Shown here: piece by piece, positions 1 to 8,759 of the stretch | Layout of the letters: each line of letters opens with the position of its first letter | Numbering within the stretch: the first letter of the stretch is position 1 | Source: an uncultured Mucilaginibacter sp. | Lineage (GTDB): Bacteria; Bacteroidota; Bacteroidia; Sphingobacteriales; Sphingobacteriaceae | Direction of reading: 5' to 3' | Length of the DNA stretch: 60,435 nt | NCBI GenBank assembly: GCA_903915155.1 | Contig: CAIWRU010000139.1 | Span: 1-60,435 of the forward strand | The notes under the pieces: model-generated | Database searches by the model: none | What the model was told of the DNA's origin: nothing | Seen by the model: only the letters and a program-made list of their open reading frames with translations | Made by a program: the position numbers and the translations under genes

Positions 1-194
1 AAGCAAACAAGGAGGCTTTAATAGCCGATTTGAAAAAGGCTACTGGCTGTACCATAAAATTAGAGGAAAAAGTAAACCCTTCATTAATAGGTGGTTTTAT
101 TTTAACCGTTGGCGACAGGCAAATTGATACCAGCATTGCCAGTGATTTAAAGAAATTAAGAAAAGAATTCGCCCAAAAGGCCCTAAGTAATTAA
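1..194 (+). CDS. atpH: ATP synthase F1 subunit delta, C-terminal fragment
   Basis: Open from the left edge (codons from base 3) to a TAA at 192-194, so only the last 63 residues are present. The text includes NPSLIGGFILTVGDRQID followed by a basic helix (SDLKKLRKEF), the conserved C-terminal domain of the delta/OSCP subunit, which joins F1 to the peripheral stalk. It lies 19 bases before atpA, the usual delta-alpha-gamma order, so it is co-transcribed with the genes that follow. The 5' part lies outside the window. Confidence 0.93.
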   Translation, partial: ANKEALIADLKKATGCTIKLEEKVNPSLIGGFILTVGDRQIDTSIASDLKKLRKEFAQKALSN

Positions 195-213
195 ACGCTA
201 AATAAATTAAAAA

Positions 214-1788
214 ATGATAGATGTAAGGCCAGATGAAGTTTCAGCCATATTGCGTCAGCAATTAGCCGGCTTCAAGTCAGAATCTGAATTAGAAGAAGTA
301 GGTACCGTACTGCAGGTAGGCGACGGTATTGCCCGTGTTTATGGGTTAACCAAAGTACAATCAGGCGAGCTTGTTGAATTTAACAGCGGCTTACAGGGTA
401 TCGTGCTTAACCTTGAAGAAGACAACGTGGGTGTTGTATTACTGGGACAGTCGGACAATATTAAGGAAGGCGACACCGTAAAACGTACCAACAAAATTGC
501 TTCTATCAACGTTGGCGAAGGCATGCTTGGCCGTGTGGTAAACACCTTAGGTGAGCCAATTGACGGTAAAGGCCCTATTGCAGGTAAAACCTACGAAATG
601 CCTATCGAGCGTAAAGCGCCTGGTGTAATTTACCGCCAGCCGGTAACCGAGCCTTTGCAAACCGGTATTAAAGCTATCGATGCCATGATCCCAATCGGCC
701 GCGGACAACGTGAGCTGGTTATCGGCGACAGGCAAACAGGTAAAACCGCGGTTTGTATCGATACCATCATCAACCAAAAAGAATTTTATGCAGCCGGCAA
801 ACCGGTATTTTGTATATATGTAGCTTGCGGCCAGAAAGCTTCAACCGTTGCGAACATCGTTCGTACACTTGAAGAAAATGGTGCAATGGCTTATTCAATA
901 GTAGTTGCCGCCAGTGCTGCCGACCCTGCTCCTATGCAGTTCTTCGCGCCATTTGCAGGTGCTGCTATCGGTGAGTTCTTCCGCGATACCGGAAGGCCAG
1001 CTTTGATCGTTTATGATGATCTTTCAAAACAAGCTGTTGCTTACCGTGAGGTATCGTTATTACTACGCCGCCCACCAGGCCGCGAGGCTTACCCGGGTGA
1101 CGTATTTTATCTGCACAGCCGTTTATTAGAGCGTGCCGCTAAAATCAACCAGAATGATTCTATCGCAAAGGATATGAATGATTTGCCAGAGTCGTTGCGT
1201 GAAATAGTTAAAGGTGGTGGTTCATTAACCGCGCTTCCAATTATCGAAACACAAGCGGGTGACGTATCGGCTTATATACCAACCAACGTAATTTCAATTA
1301 CCGACGGTCAGATATTCCTTGAATCGAACTTATTTAACGCGGGTGTTAGGCCGGCCATTAACGTTGGTATCTCGGTATCACGTGTGGGTGGTAACGCGCA
1401 AATAAAATCAATGAAGAAAGTTGCCGGTACCTTAAAACTTGACCAGGCACAATACCGCGAATTAGAGGCTTTCTCGAAATTCGGTTCTGACCTTGATGCA
1501 TCAACCAAAAATGTACTTGACAAAGGTGCGCGTAACGTGGAAATGCTTAAACAAGGCCAGTACTCACCGGTAACAGTTGAAAAACAGGTAGCTATGGTTT
1601 ACTTAGGCACCAAAAACCTGATGCGTAATGTACCTGTGAACAAGATACGTGAGTTCGAAGCTGAATATACCAACCAGTTACAGGAACGCCACCCGGAAAC
1701 ACTTGCAGCATTAAAAGCAGGTAAACTGGATGATTCAGTAACCACCGTACTGGAAACAGTTGCTAAGGAACTTTCTGGAAAGTACTAA
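214..1788 (+). CDS. atpA: ATP synthase F1 subunit alpha
   Basis: Non-catalytic nucleotide-binding subunit of the F1 hexamer, 524 residues, within the usual length. The Walker A motif GDRQTGKT is at residues 171-178. The alpha/beta signature [11 protein letters not shown] is at 380-390 and ends in the arginine expected to reach into the neighbouring catalytic site. The beta-barrel N-terminal domain spans roughly residues 25-95, and the C-terminal helical domain follows residue 390. It sits between delta and gamma; atpD and atpC are not directly downstream, which is common in Bacteroidetes, where beta and epsilon lie elsewhere. The start at 214 follows an A-rich leader. Confidence 0.99.
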   Translation: MIDVRPDEVSAILRQQLAGFKSESELEEVGTVLQVGDGIARVYGLTKVQSGELVEFNSGLQGIVLNLEEDNVGVVLLGQSDNIKEGDTVKRTNKIASINVGEGMLGRVVNTLGEPIDGKGPIAGKTYEMPIERKAPGVIYRQPVTEPLQTGIKAIDAMIPIGRGQRELVIGDRQTGKTAVCIDTIINQKEFYAAGKPVFCIYVACGQKASTVANIVRTLEENGAMAYSIVVAASAADPAPMQFFAPFAGAAIGEFFRDTGRPALIVYDDLSKQAVAYREVSLLLRRPPGREAYPGDVFYLHSRLLERAAKINQNDSIAKDMNDLPESLREIVKGGGSLTALPIIETQAGDVSAYIPTNVISITDGQIFLESNLFNAGVRPAINVGISVSRVGGNAQIKSMKKVAGTLKLDQAQYRELEAFSKFGSDLDASTKNVLDKGARNVEMLKQGQYSPVTVEKQVAMVYLGTKNLMRNVPVNKIREFEAEYTNQLQERHPETLAALKAGKLDDSVTTVLETVAKELSGKY

Positions 1789-1798
1789 TTAAGTTATT

Positions 1799-1862
1799 AG
1801 TCTTGAGTCTTAAGTCGAGAGTCCAAAATAGACTCCTGACTTAAGACTTCAGACTTAAGACT
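1799..1862. repeat. Imperfect palindromic repeat between atpA and atpG
   Basis: The arms at 1799-1823 and 1831-1862 are built from repeated AGTCTTAAGTC-like units and their complement GACTTAAGACT, so the transcript could fold into a long hairpin. It nearly fills the 85-base gap between two genes of one operon. The form suggests a dispersed REP-like intergenic element, but only this copy is visible here. It could lower or separate expression of atpG. Confidence 0.6.
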
Positions 1863-1873
1863 CTATAAAAAGA

Positions 1874-2779
1874 ATGGCTAATTTAAAAGAAGTAAGAAAC
1901 AGGATAACGTCGGTAAGCTCAACGCAGCAGATCACCAAGGCCATGAAAATGGTTTCGGCTGCTAAGTTAAAGCGTGCCACTAACGCCATTGTAGCGCTGC
2001 GCCCTTATGCCAATAAGCTTGGGCAACTGCTGGCAAATCTATCGGCAAGTTTGGAAGATGGTTCTTCGCCTTATTTAGCGGAGCGCGAGCCTAACAAAGT
2101 ACTGGTAGTGGTGGTAAACTCCAACCGTGGTTTGGCGGGTGCCTTTAACATGAATGCTATTAAAACCGCCAATAATATTATTGCCGAAAAATACACCAGT
2201 CAGCTAAACGCAGGCAATGTATCAATAGTAGCTATCGGTAAAAAAGCACAGGAATATTATACCAGGCGTAAATACAACGTTATTGGCAACAATAATGATG
2301 TATACCTTGAGCTTAACTTTTTAAATGTTTCGAAAATTACCGAAAGCATTATGGAAGGTTTTGTAAAAGGCGACTACGACCGTGTTGAATTGGTTTATAA
2401 CCAGTTCCGCAATGCTGCGGTACAAATACTTACCGCCGAGCAATTGTTACCTGTACCAAAAGCGCCAAAGGCTGACCCTGCCAAAGCAACTAAAGATGCA
2501 CCAAAAGGTATGCAGGTTGACTACATACTTGAGCCATCGCAGGAAGCTATTGTGGAGCAACTGATACCAAAGAACATCAAAATACAGCTTTACAAGGCAG
2601 TGCTTGATTCCCATGCTTCAGAGCATGGTGCACGTATGACCGCAATGGATAAGGCCACTGATAACGCCGGAGAGCTGTTAAAAGCATTAAAGCTTTCATA
2701 CAACCAGGCACGCCAGGCAGCCATCACCACCGAGCTTACAGAAATTGTGAGCGGCGCTGCAGCTTTATCAGGTGCATAA
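1874..2779 (+). CDS. atpG: ATP synthase F1 subunit gamma
   Basis: Central rotor shaft of the ATP synthase, 301 residues. The N-terminal helix MANLKEVRNRITSVSSTQQI is followed by TKAMKMVSAAKLKRA, the conserved coiled-coil start. The C-terminal part (HASEHGARMTAMDKATDNA, then LSYNQARQAAITTELTEIVSG) is the other half of the shaft. An Ala/Lys/Pro-rich stretch around residues 195-213 (PKAPKADPAKATKDAPKG) looks like a lineage-specific loop insertion and explains a length slightly above the bacterial norm. It is the last atp gene here and is followed by a terminator. Confidence 0.98.
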   Translation: MANLKEVRNRITSVSSTQQITKAMKMVSAAKLKRATNAIVALRPYANKLGQLLANLSASLEDGSSPYLAEREPNKVLVVVVNSNRGLAGAFNMNAIKTANNIIAEKYTSQLNAGNVSIVAIGKKAQEYYTRRKYNVIGNNNDVYLELNFLNVSKITESIMEGFVKGDYDRVELVYNQFRNAAVQILTAEQLLPVPKAPKADPAKATKDAPKGMQVDYILEPSQEAIVEQLIPKNIKIQLYKAVLDSHASEHGARMTAMDKATDNAGELLKALKLSYNQARQAAITTELTEIVSGAAALSGA

Positions 2780-2812
2780 GAGATAATAAATAACTGAGCT
2801 ATTATAAAGAAC

Positions 2813-2846
2813 GAAGGGTTCCGATTTTATCGGAGCCCTTTTTGTT
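2813..2846 (+). terminator. Intrinsic terminator of the atp operon
   Basis: The hairpin pairs AAGGGTTCCGAT (2814-2825) with ATCGGAGCCCTT (2829-2840), with a three-base loop and a T tract directly after. It lies 34 bases past the atpG stop, where the operon would be expected to end. Confidence 0.85.
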
Positions 2847-2883
2847 TTGGGGGACGGAATTTATTTTAAAGAAATGATTTTTG

Positions 2884-2891
2884 TATATTTG
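2884..2891 (+). promoter_or_regulatory. Minus-7 box of the vapBC promoter
   Basis: TATATTTG matches the Bacteroidetes sigma-A minus-7 consensus TAnnTTTG and lies 16 bases before the antitoxin start. I see no good minus-33 TTTG at the usual 19-base distance, which fits a weak or autoregulated promoter. Confidence 0.5.
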
Positions 2892-2907
2892 AGTATAACA
2901 AAAACAA

Positions 2908-3150
2908 ATGTACAGGCAGATTTTAGTTCCGGATAAAAAAAATCACAGCATTGAAATGCCGGAAAAGTTTTTCGGCAAAAAAGTGGAGGTGACTGTTGTA
3001 GAAATTAACGACCCGGCTTTGAATGCTTATCCAAACCCTCCTGTCGGGAAGAAAATTGACGTTAAAGAATTATTTGAAAACTTTGGCGATGCACCCGATT
3101 TCCCTTCTATTGAAGAAATAAGAAATAAAGCCTGGCCTGCAAAATGGTAA
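2908..3150 (+). CDS. Antitoxin of a VapBC-type pair
   Basis: An 80-residue protein just upstream of, and overlapping by 7 bases, a PIN-domain toxin. The N-terminal half (MYRQILVPDKKNHSIEMPEKFFGKKVEVTVVE) looks like a small beta-rich DNA-binding or dimerisation domain. The acidic and aromatic C-terminus (ELFENFGDAPDFPSIEEIRNKAWPAKW) is of the kind that wraps the toxin active site. The role as antitoxin is inferred from size, order and overlap; the sequence alone does not name the antitoxin family. It probably represses its own promoter. Confidence 0.75.
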   Translation: MYRQILVPDKKNHSIEMPEKFFGKKVEVTVVEINDPALNAYPNPPVGKKIDVKELFENFGDAPDFPSIEEIRNKAWPAKW

Positions 3151-3512
3151 TTTTCGATACAAATATTCTTATTGAACTTTATAGGGGTAATGAAGTCGTA
3201 AAACAGGAAACAGCAAACTTACAAGCAAGTGTTTTTTATATCAGCAGCATTACTGCCGCTGAATTTATGGTTGGTGCAAAAGATAAGGCCGATCTTAAAA
3301 AAATTGAAAAACAATTAAGTAAGTATACTATCATACCTATCAATAATGAGATTTCAGACATCTTTCTTGATCTCTTCAAAACACTAACGTTAAGCCACCG
3401 ACCAGGCATAGCAGATACACTTATTGCAGCAACTGCTTTATATTACCATTTGCCCCTATATACTTTTAATAAAAGGCACTTCCAGTTTATACCAGGGATA
3501 CGGCTTTTATAA
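3144..3512 (+). CDS. vapC: PIN-domain ribonuclease toxin, VapC family
   Basis: A 122-residue PIN-domain protein. The acidic metal-binding residues are visible: Asp5 in MVIFDTNILIE, Glu40 in ITAAEFMVGA, Asp91 in GIADTLIAATAL, and Asn109 in TFNKRHF at the usual fourth position. Family members are Mg-dependent RNases that cut tRNA or rRNA when freed from the antitoxin. The start overlaps the antitoxin stop (ATGGTAA), so translation is coupled. Length is normal and no key residue is missing, so the toxin is probably functional. Confidence 0.9.
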   Translation: MVIFDTNILIELYRGNEVVKQETANLQASVFYISSITAAEFMVGAKDKADLKKIEKQLSKYTIIPINNEISDIFLDLFKTLTLSHRPGIADTLIAATALYYHLPLYTFNKRHFQFIPGIRLL

Positions 3513-3598
3513 ATTTAGCTCACCTTTATATTCCTGTTAATATCTCATGGGTTACCTTTTTACCCTTCGCAGTATTAATATCAAAACCACATAACATC

Positions 3599-4465
3599 AT
3601 GAAAAACAGGATTTTAATTATACTGCTCTGCGGAGCGGTGATGGCAGTCTCATGCAAAAAAGCCGGGAATTACAAAGCTCTAAATGCTTCAAGTTCGGAT
3701 AGCGCGCTGGTAGCGGCAGACAGTGTTTCCCCGCAACAGGCAAAGCTGGTAAAAACAGCCGACATGCATTTCAAAGTAAAAAATGTTGAACAAACCAGTG
3801 AAAATATAACCGGCCTCACTACAAAATATAACGGCATGGTTATGCATCACGACATGACAGCATCGGACGAGCAAACAAGTGATACGCGGCTGAATAATGA
3901 TTCGGTAATGCGGGTATCGCGGTTTAACACCAATGCTACTATGACGGTAAAGATCCCATCGGAAAAAATAGAGGAATTTTTAGATGTGGTTAGCCACATG
4001 AGTATTTATGTAAATGTGCGCCGAATGGATATTGAAGATAAGTCGCTGGATTATTTATCGTCGCAAATGAAACTGAACAGCCGGAAAGAATTAGTAAGTC
4101 AGCAAAAAGCAGGTCGTGTTGTATTCAAAAATCCCGACGCTGTGCTCGACCTGAAGGACGGATTGGTAGATGAACAGATAAATAACCGTAAAATTGATGA
4201 TGCGGTAAAATATAGCGTGATCAACCTTGATTTTTACCAAAGCAATACTATAAGCAAAGAAATTATAGTTAATGACGACCCGGACACCTATAAACTGCCC
4301 TTTGGCAACACGTTGCTTATTGCTTTTGGCGATGGCTGGTCCTTATTTAAAGAGTTGGTAATTCTATTGGCAAATATTTGGGTATTGATTATTGCTGCGA
4401 TTGGGGTATGGGTTGCTGTGAGGTGGTATAAGCAGAAAAACACAAAGTTGCATTTGCCTTTGTAG
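3599..4465 (+). CDS. DUF4349-type membrane-anchored lipoprotein
   Basis: A 288-residue protein. A signal peptide ends in the lipobox-like AVSC, with Cys19 as the likely lipidated residue. The central region (KLVKTADMHFKVKNVEQTSENITGLTTK...) and a segment with heptad-like spacing resemble DUF4349 proteins: an extracytoplasmic domain, a coiled coil and a C-terminal transmembrane helix, here at about residues 245-275 (LLIAFGDGWSLFKELVILLANIWVLIIAAIGVWVAVRW in part). The tail is short and basic. Function is unknown. It is transcribed alone on the plus strand after vapC, with an 86-base gap. Confidence 0.75.
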   Translation: MKNRILIILLCGAVMAVSCKKAGNYKALNASSSDSALVAADSVSPQQAKLVKTADMHFKVKNVEQTSENITGLTTKYNGMVMHHDMTASDEQTSDTRLNNDSVMRVSRFNTNATMTVKIPSEKIEEFLDVVSHMSIYVNVRRMDIEDKSLDYLSSQMKLNSRKELVSQQKAGRVVFKNPDAVLDLKDGLVDEQINNRKIDDAVKYSVINLDFYQSNTISKEIIVNDDPDTYKLPFGNTLLIAFGDGWSLFKELVILLANIWVLIIAAIGVWVAVRWYKQKNTKLHLPL

Positions 4466-4480
4466 ACTGATAATATTTTG

Positions 4481-4563
4481 TCATTGCGAACGTAGTGCGG
4501 CAATTGCGTATTGTGTATGTTGATGTTAAACTTCAAGTGATTGCTTCGCTACGCTCGCAATGA
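4481..4563. repeat. TCATTGCGA-type inverted repeat
   Basis: The arm at 4481-4505 and the arm at 4539-4563 are imperfect reverse complements, beginning TCATTGCGA and ending TCGCAATGA, and match at about 20 of 25 positions. It belongs to a palindrome type with a GCTTCGCTACGCTCGCAATGA arm that is widespread in bacterial intergenic DNA. It lies just past the DUF4349 gene and could also act as a 3' hairpin. The rest of the 384-base gap up to 4849 is AT-rich; I see no gene in it. Confidence 0.65.
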
Positions 4564-4821
4564 TATACTGATTAGGGATTTAATACGATTGCGTACTAAA
4601 AAAAATCCCCCCGGCAGCCACCTGTCGAGGGAACCATTAACCAAACCCTGAAAAATTATAAAAAATCTACAAGCAGGTTTACGAGTTTTGTTTATAAAAG
4701 GTTTAGTTGTAATTTACAGGTAGTTACACTTTTTTAAAGCCAATTTCACAAAAGGGATTTTTAGCTGCGTATAATCCTGAAAATTGTTTAAAACAGATTA
4801 GCTATTTACAGCAAACATTTA

Positions 4822-4829
4822 TACTTTTG
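4822..4829 (+). promoter_or_regulatory. Minus-7 box before the 70-residue membrane protein
   Basis: TACTTTTG fits TAnnTTTG and ends 20 bases before the ATG at 4850. No clear minus-33 element is seen. Confidence 0.45.
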
Positions 4830-4849
4830 CCTTATCAATAATATAGTAT

Positions 4850-5062
4850 ATGAATTTGATAGACGAAGAATCCGAAGACAGATCGTTACCATTTGTAAAA
4901 GTAATAATTGCTGGTATAGTTATTGGCTTAGTAGGTATCTACCTGCGCTTTGCGGATTTTAAATACAGTTCGGAAATTGCTGATGTTATTATGGGTATAG
5001 CCACCATCATTACCATAAAAACAGTATTCGACTGGCTGAAAACTCCGGCTCCCCGTAATTAA
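4850..5062 (+). CDS. Small two-helix membrane protein, hypothetical
   Basis: A 70-residue protein with an acidic N-terminus (MNLIDEESEDRS) and a first hydrophobic helix around residues 15-35 (VKVIIAGIVIGLVGIYLRF). A second follows at about 43-60 (IADVIMGIATIITIKTVF), then a short Pro/Arg tail. I do not recognise the family. A minus-7 box upstream and a stop codon that overlaps the convergent gene by four bases (TTAA) support it as real. Confidence 0.6.
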   Translation: MNLIDEESEDRSLPFVKVIIAGIVIGLVGIYLRFADFKYSSEIADVIMGIATIITIKTVFDWLKTPAPRN

Positions 5063-5919
5063 TTCCCAAGCCTGTATAATAACGCTACTGAACCACTGGT
5101 GCCAACACCGGTGTTTCGCCCTGATATAAATTGGCCGCCGGTTAAAAACACTGAGAATGTGCGTGTAAATGAATGGCCGTAGCTAAGGGAGACCTGTTGA
5201 AACTGAAAATTTTTACTCGCAAGCGGATTCTCTAAATTAAATTTCTTATTGTCGCTGGTGGTATAAAAGCCGCCAAATGAAACGGATATCTGGTCCTTAA
5301 ACTGCTTATCGAGCGTTAAGCCGAATGTAGCATTGTACCTGTCCTGTATCGGGCCTTGGTCGCCAAAATATTGCCTTATGCCATTATCTAAATCAAAATA
5401 ATAATTGCGGTTAAATAATGTACCACTGCCTGCAAACGAAAGCTTAAGCTCCGCTCCTTCTTCGCCATAACCTAAATCAGGCTGACCCGCAGTATTTTTG
5501 TACATGGGTGTTATGGCTGTGCCCTGTAATGAGAAATAGTAGATATAATTAATATTAGCCAGGTAATACTTGATCCCAGTTTCAAGGTCGGTAAGGCCCG
5601 AATAACTTTGACTGAAGCCTGTTTGCGTAAAGTTATTAGTAGTATAAGGCACCAGAGCAATTACGCTGAAACGGCGTGATATGCCATATTCGGCATACAT
5701 GGATATGAGTACCGAATTAAACTTACCATTTGCAGGGAAAGGCTTTTTTACCCCTGTCGAATCCCATTCCTTATTAGCAAAAAAGTAGCTAACCGACGGC
5801 TGTATCAGCAGCCTTCCGGGCCGTAACGGGAAACCGCCGGCATGGGCGCGGTTTTGCGTTGCGATAGTGATTAGGATAATAACCAGCAGATATTTTAGTA
5901 CGGGCCTGGTAAATGTCAT
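5059..5919 (-). CDS. Putative outer-membrane beta-barrel protein
   Basis: The start is placed at 5919, giving 286 residues, because MTFTRPVLKYLLVIILITIA then TQNRAHA forms a good signal peptide. The longer reading frame to 6039 overlaps the upstream gene and adds residues that do not look like a secreted N-terminus. The mature part has alternating beta strands with aromatic ends (YYFDLDNGIRQYFG, VSLSYGHSFTRTFSVFLTGGQF) and closes with LLYRLGN, as expected for an outer-membrane barrel of the transporter or phenol-degradation MetA-like type. The ligand is unknown. It follows the esterase gene by 79 bases on the same strand. Confidence 0.65.
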   Translation of the reverse strand: MTFTRPVLKYLLVIILITIATQNRAHAGGFPLRPGRLLIQPSVSYFFANKEWDSTGVKKPFPANGKFNSVLISMYAEYGISRRFSVIALVPYTTNNFTQTGFSQSYSGLTDLETGIKYYLANINYIYYFSLQGTAITPMYKNTAGQPDLGYGEEGAELKLSFAGSGTLFNRNYYFDLDNGIRQYFGDQGPIQDRYNATFGLTLDKQFKDQISVSFGGFYTTSDNKKFNLENPLASKNFQFQQVSLSYGHSFTRTFSVFLTGGQFISGRNTGVGTSGSVALLYRLGN

Positions 5920-5998
5920 ATCATTCTTTGTAATTATAGCTGATGCTTTGTTGTTATACGTAATAAACACTCTTCGGTTTGGCATTAAAAAATAGCTG

Positions 5999-7336
5999 TT
6001 AAAACAATCCAAATGTATCGCGCATCCACCGGCCCTCATAAACTTTGTAAGGGTAGCCTACTTCGTGCGCAAGGTCTCGGAAGATGATCAGGTGCTTTTT
6101 TGATGAAAGGTTGTTATAATCAACATATGCATTGTTTGGCGGCACAATCGGGTCGAGCAAACCCATACCTAATAGGGTTGGGCATTTTATCATGGTAGCA
6201 AAGTTCTTGGTATCAAAATAATCCAGGTTATGCATCACTTTGCTAAAGCTTAAAGCCGGCCTGGCGCTAATGTATTTACGGATGTCGATCAACGGCCAGT
6301 CCACCTCGCCATCCAAATTATTTACATCACTTAGGATAGGGTTTTGTGCCGAACAAAGCGCTACACGATGATCAACTGCTGCAGTAGCAATTGCCAGGAA
6401 GCCACCCATACTGCCGCCCGATACAATGATCTGGTCGTGGTTAAGCTCGGGGCGACTGAATATGAAGTCAACGGCACGCACACAATCCATGATCACACCG
6501 CGCATTACGTATTTATTTTTATCGTCGATATGGTAAAAAATGTATTCATCGCGCTGGGTGTGTATCACATCGCGGCTATTGCCCTGCCCACGCACATTAA
6601 GTGTGATAATAGCAAGGTCGTTATCTGTACCAAACATAGGCGGAAGCGCAACCTGATAACCCGGCAAGCCTAACAGTACGGCAAACTTTTTATTCTTGCC
6701 TCCTAATTTTGGTACAGTTAAATATCCACGGATAGTAATATTATCCAACGACTTCATCTCGAACAAATAAACCTTCCGGTTATCGCGGGTTGAATCGGGC
6801 AGATAGGTTACTTTAAAATTGGGCGGAACAGCGGCGAGTTCTTTCTTTGCGTTGTCCCAAAACTGATCAAAATCGGCAGGTTTGGCATAATTCGATCGCA
6901 ATTCATTCGGCCGTATGCCAAAGGCGCGGATGGTGGTATCGTCATAATCAGTAACGTTCACCATAAAGTTCACCTTGTAAAAACCGGCTTTGGCTTCGGG
7001 TATCTCAAAATCATACCTGCCGTTGCTGTTTTTACCAATTTTAACAGGTATGGTTTGGCCGTTCAGTTTCTCACCCTTCATAGTGAAAACCTGGTACGAT
7101 ACCTTGCCCACTTGCTCATCATCGGTAGGGTTATTTACCACGTAGGTAAATTTGGCCTTCTCGTCAAATGTCCCGGTTTTACTGCCCGGTATAAGCGTGG
7201 TCGACACTTCTTTGCCGCCCTTGGCACCATCACTATCATCTTTATCTTGTGCCAATGCAGTTGTTATACCTGTTATGGCTAACACGCAAATCATCGCGCT
7301 TATGTATTTAAGTATATTTTTTAGGCTCATATTCAA
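5999..7336 (-). CDS. Secreted acetylxylan-esterase-like alpha/beta hydrolase
   Basis: A 445-residue protein. A signal peptide ends at ALA (27-29). An N-terminal beta-sandwich covers roughly residues 45-140. An alpha/beta-hydrolase domain of the acetylxylan esterase (AXE1, cephalosporin-C deacetylase) type follows. The catalytic triad can be read as Ser309 in GGSMGG, Asp395 in GLLDPIVPP and His424 in DLAHEVGYPY. The family removes acetyl groups from xylan or small acetylated sugars. The start is one base after the stop of the acyltransferase upstream (7337), so the two are probably co-transcribed. The exact substrate is inferred only from the family. Confidence 0.85.
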   Translation of the reverse strand: MNMSLKNILKYISAMICVLAITGITTALAQDKDDSDGAKGGKEVSTTLIPGSKTGTFDEKAKFTYVVNNPTDDEQVGKVSYQVFTMKGEKLNGQTIPVKIGKNSNGRYDFEIPEAKAGFYKVNFMVNVTDYDDTTIRAFGIRPNELRSNYAKPADFDQFWDNAKKELAAVPPNFKVTYLPDSTRDNRKVYLFEMKSLDNITIRGYLTVPKLGGKNKKFAVLLGLPGYQVALPPMFGTDNDLAIITLNVRGQGNSRDVIHTQRDEYIFYHIDDKNKYVMRGVIMDCVRAVDFIFSRPELNHDQIIVSGGSMGGFLAIATAAVDHRVALCSAQNPILSDVNNLDGEVDWPLIDIRKYISARPALSFSKVMHNLDYFDTKNFATMIKCPTLLGMGLLDPIVPPNNAYVDYNNLSSKKHLIIFRDLAHEVGYPYKVYEGRWMRDTFGLF

Positions 7337-8587
7337 TTATGCACTGATCTTTGCCGCTTCGTTTTCAGGGTTGCGGGGTTTATTTTTTATCAGGAAATCT
7401 GATTTACGTATATAATGGTTCAAAGGTTCCTCTATCAGCTTAAACAACGTTACCGAAATTATATTTAGTACGATAAAAGCATACACCAGGTTCAGCCAGT
7501 CATACTCAAACGGCGAGTGCCATTCGACACCCCATTTATCATACAAATTAAACACCCAATCGTTTAAACTATCGCAGGCATTTTTTATCAGCGTATCCAT
7601 CCAGCCCAAATGCACCAGGTAAAATATGTACGAGCTTTTTCCCAATAGTTCGATAAACGGCAATTGCAGGAACTTTTTAAAGGTAGTGGTTTCGGTTAAA
7701 ATACCGTAGAAAAACAGCGATACCGCTATACATAAAAAGTAATTATTGGTGATAATACCCACCGGGCTCTCTAACCCTGCGGCCCAACCTTTTGGTATTG
7801 GTTGGAATGCCATAACTAGCACGCAAGCAAATATTAATATAAAACCGCCGTAAGTAAATGGTATTTTGGTGGTGCGTTCGAACCCTTTTTTCAGCATGAT
7901 CCTGGCTAATTGCACACCCACAAAAAACTCGAAACACCTGCCGAAGAAGGTAAACAGCATTACAAAAGTAAAGTTGCCGAAGAAGCCATGCCAGTTAATG
8001 GGTCCGAAGATCATCACCATTACCACAGCAAAAAGTGTAATTACAACAGGTTGTATGTAAAATTTGCCGTACCGTTTAGCGATTAAGAAAATGACGGGCG
8101 CTGAAAAATAAAAACATTCCTCCACCGTGAGCGACCAGCCCTGCGCTATTCCCGAATCCCAAAACTGGTAGAAGAAGCCGCGTATGAACGTAACGTTCAA
8201 TATCAGCAGGGTGATAGGGCTTACATTGGCGTTTTTTTCGCCGCCTAGTATGCTGACATCTTTGCTGAAATAATAGTAAACAAAGGCCGCTATGGTAAGC
8301 AGGAAATACATGGGGTAAATACGCGCCACACGGTTTTTGAGGTATTGCAGGAACCAGTCTTTCGAAAGTCCGCTGAATTTATCGTAATACCTGAATGTTA
8401 TAAGGAAACCCGACAGCACAAAGAAAATAGACACCCCAATGTGGAACTCGCCAAAAAAACGCTGCAACAACGGCGGGAACGTGGCATCAAATATATAGCA
8501 GTAGTGCGATATAAATACCAGGTAGGCTGCCATAGCACGCACCCCGGTTAGCGCCGGAATATATTTTGAATCGCTGCGTTTTGACAA
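7337..8587 (-). CDS. Acyltransferase 3 family membrane protein (OafA/YrhL type)
   Basis: A 416-residue integral membrane protein with about ten hydrophobic helices. It begins with the family's typical start (KYIPALTGVRAMAAYLVFISHY), including the conserved His in helix 1. The middle segment SGIAQGWSLTVEECFYF is also characteristic of the acyltransferase 3 family. These enzymes transfer acyl groups, often acetyl, to sugars of surface polysaccharides. It abuts a secreted esterase of the deacetylating type, an adjacent pair for adding and removing acyl groups. The regulated substrate cannot be told from sequence. Confidence 0.88.
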   Translation of the reverse strand: MSKRSDSKYIPALTGVRAMAAYLVFISHYCYIFDATFPPLLQRFFGEFHIGVSIFFVLSGFLITFRYYDKFSGLSKDWFLQYLKNRVARIYPMYFLLTIAAFVYYYFSKDVSILGGEKNANVSPITLLILNVTFIRGFFYQFWDSGIAQGWSLTVEECFYFSAPVIFLIAKRYGKFYIQPVVITLFAVVMVMIFGPINWHGFFGNFTFVMLFTFFGRCFEFFVGVQLARIMLKKGFERTTKIPFTYGGFILIFACVLVMAFQPIPKGWAAGLESPVGIITNNYFLCIAVSLFFYGILTETTTFKKFLQLPFIELLGKSSYIFYLVHLGWMDTLIKNACDSLNDWVFNLYDKWGVEWHSPFEYDWLNLVYAFIVLNIISVTLFKLIEEPLNHYIRKSDFLIKNKPRNPENEAAKISA

Positions 8588-8671
8588 AACGGTGGTTTAT
8601 TTAGTCCTAAATTAAATATTTTTCGGGATAGTATACGGAAAATATGGGGCTGGGGTTGGGACAGTTTTGTC

Positions 8672-8752
8672 AATATCGAATACTGAATGCTTAATATCGG
8701 ATGTCGAAGTTAAACTTCATTATTCAGCCTTCGATGTTCGGTGTTCGATATT
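8672..8752. repeat. Imperfect inverted repeat with TATCGAA-rich arms
   Basis: The left arm 8672-8711 begins AATATCGAATACTGAAT and the right arm 8713-8752 ends GGTGTTCGATATT. They are approximate reverse complements over about 40 bases with almost no loop. It lies just past the stop of the radical SAM gene and before the acyltransferase start, within a 172-base gap. It may serve as a transcript 3' end. The unit looks like a dispersed repeat of Sphingobacteria, though only one copy is visible here. Confidence 0.6.
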
Positions 8753-8759
8753 AAATTCC

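Noticed and set aside
5920..6039. N-terminal extension of the outer-membrane protein gene
   Set aside because: It overlaps the esterase gene and gives a non-secretory N-terminus; the ATG at 5919 gives a clean signal peptide.
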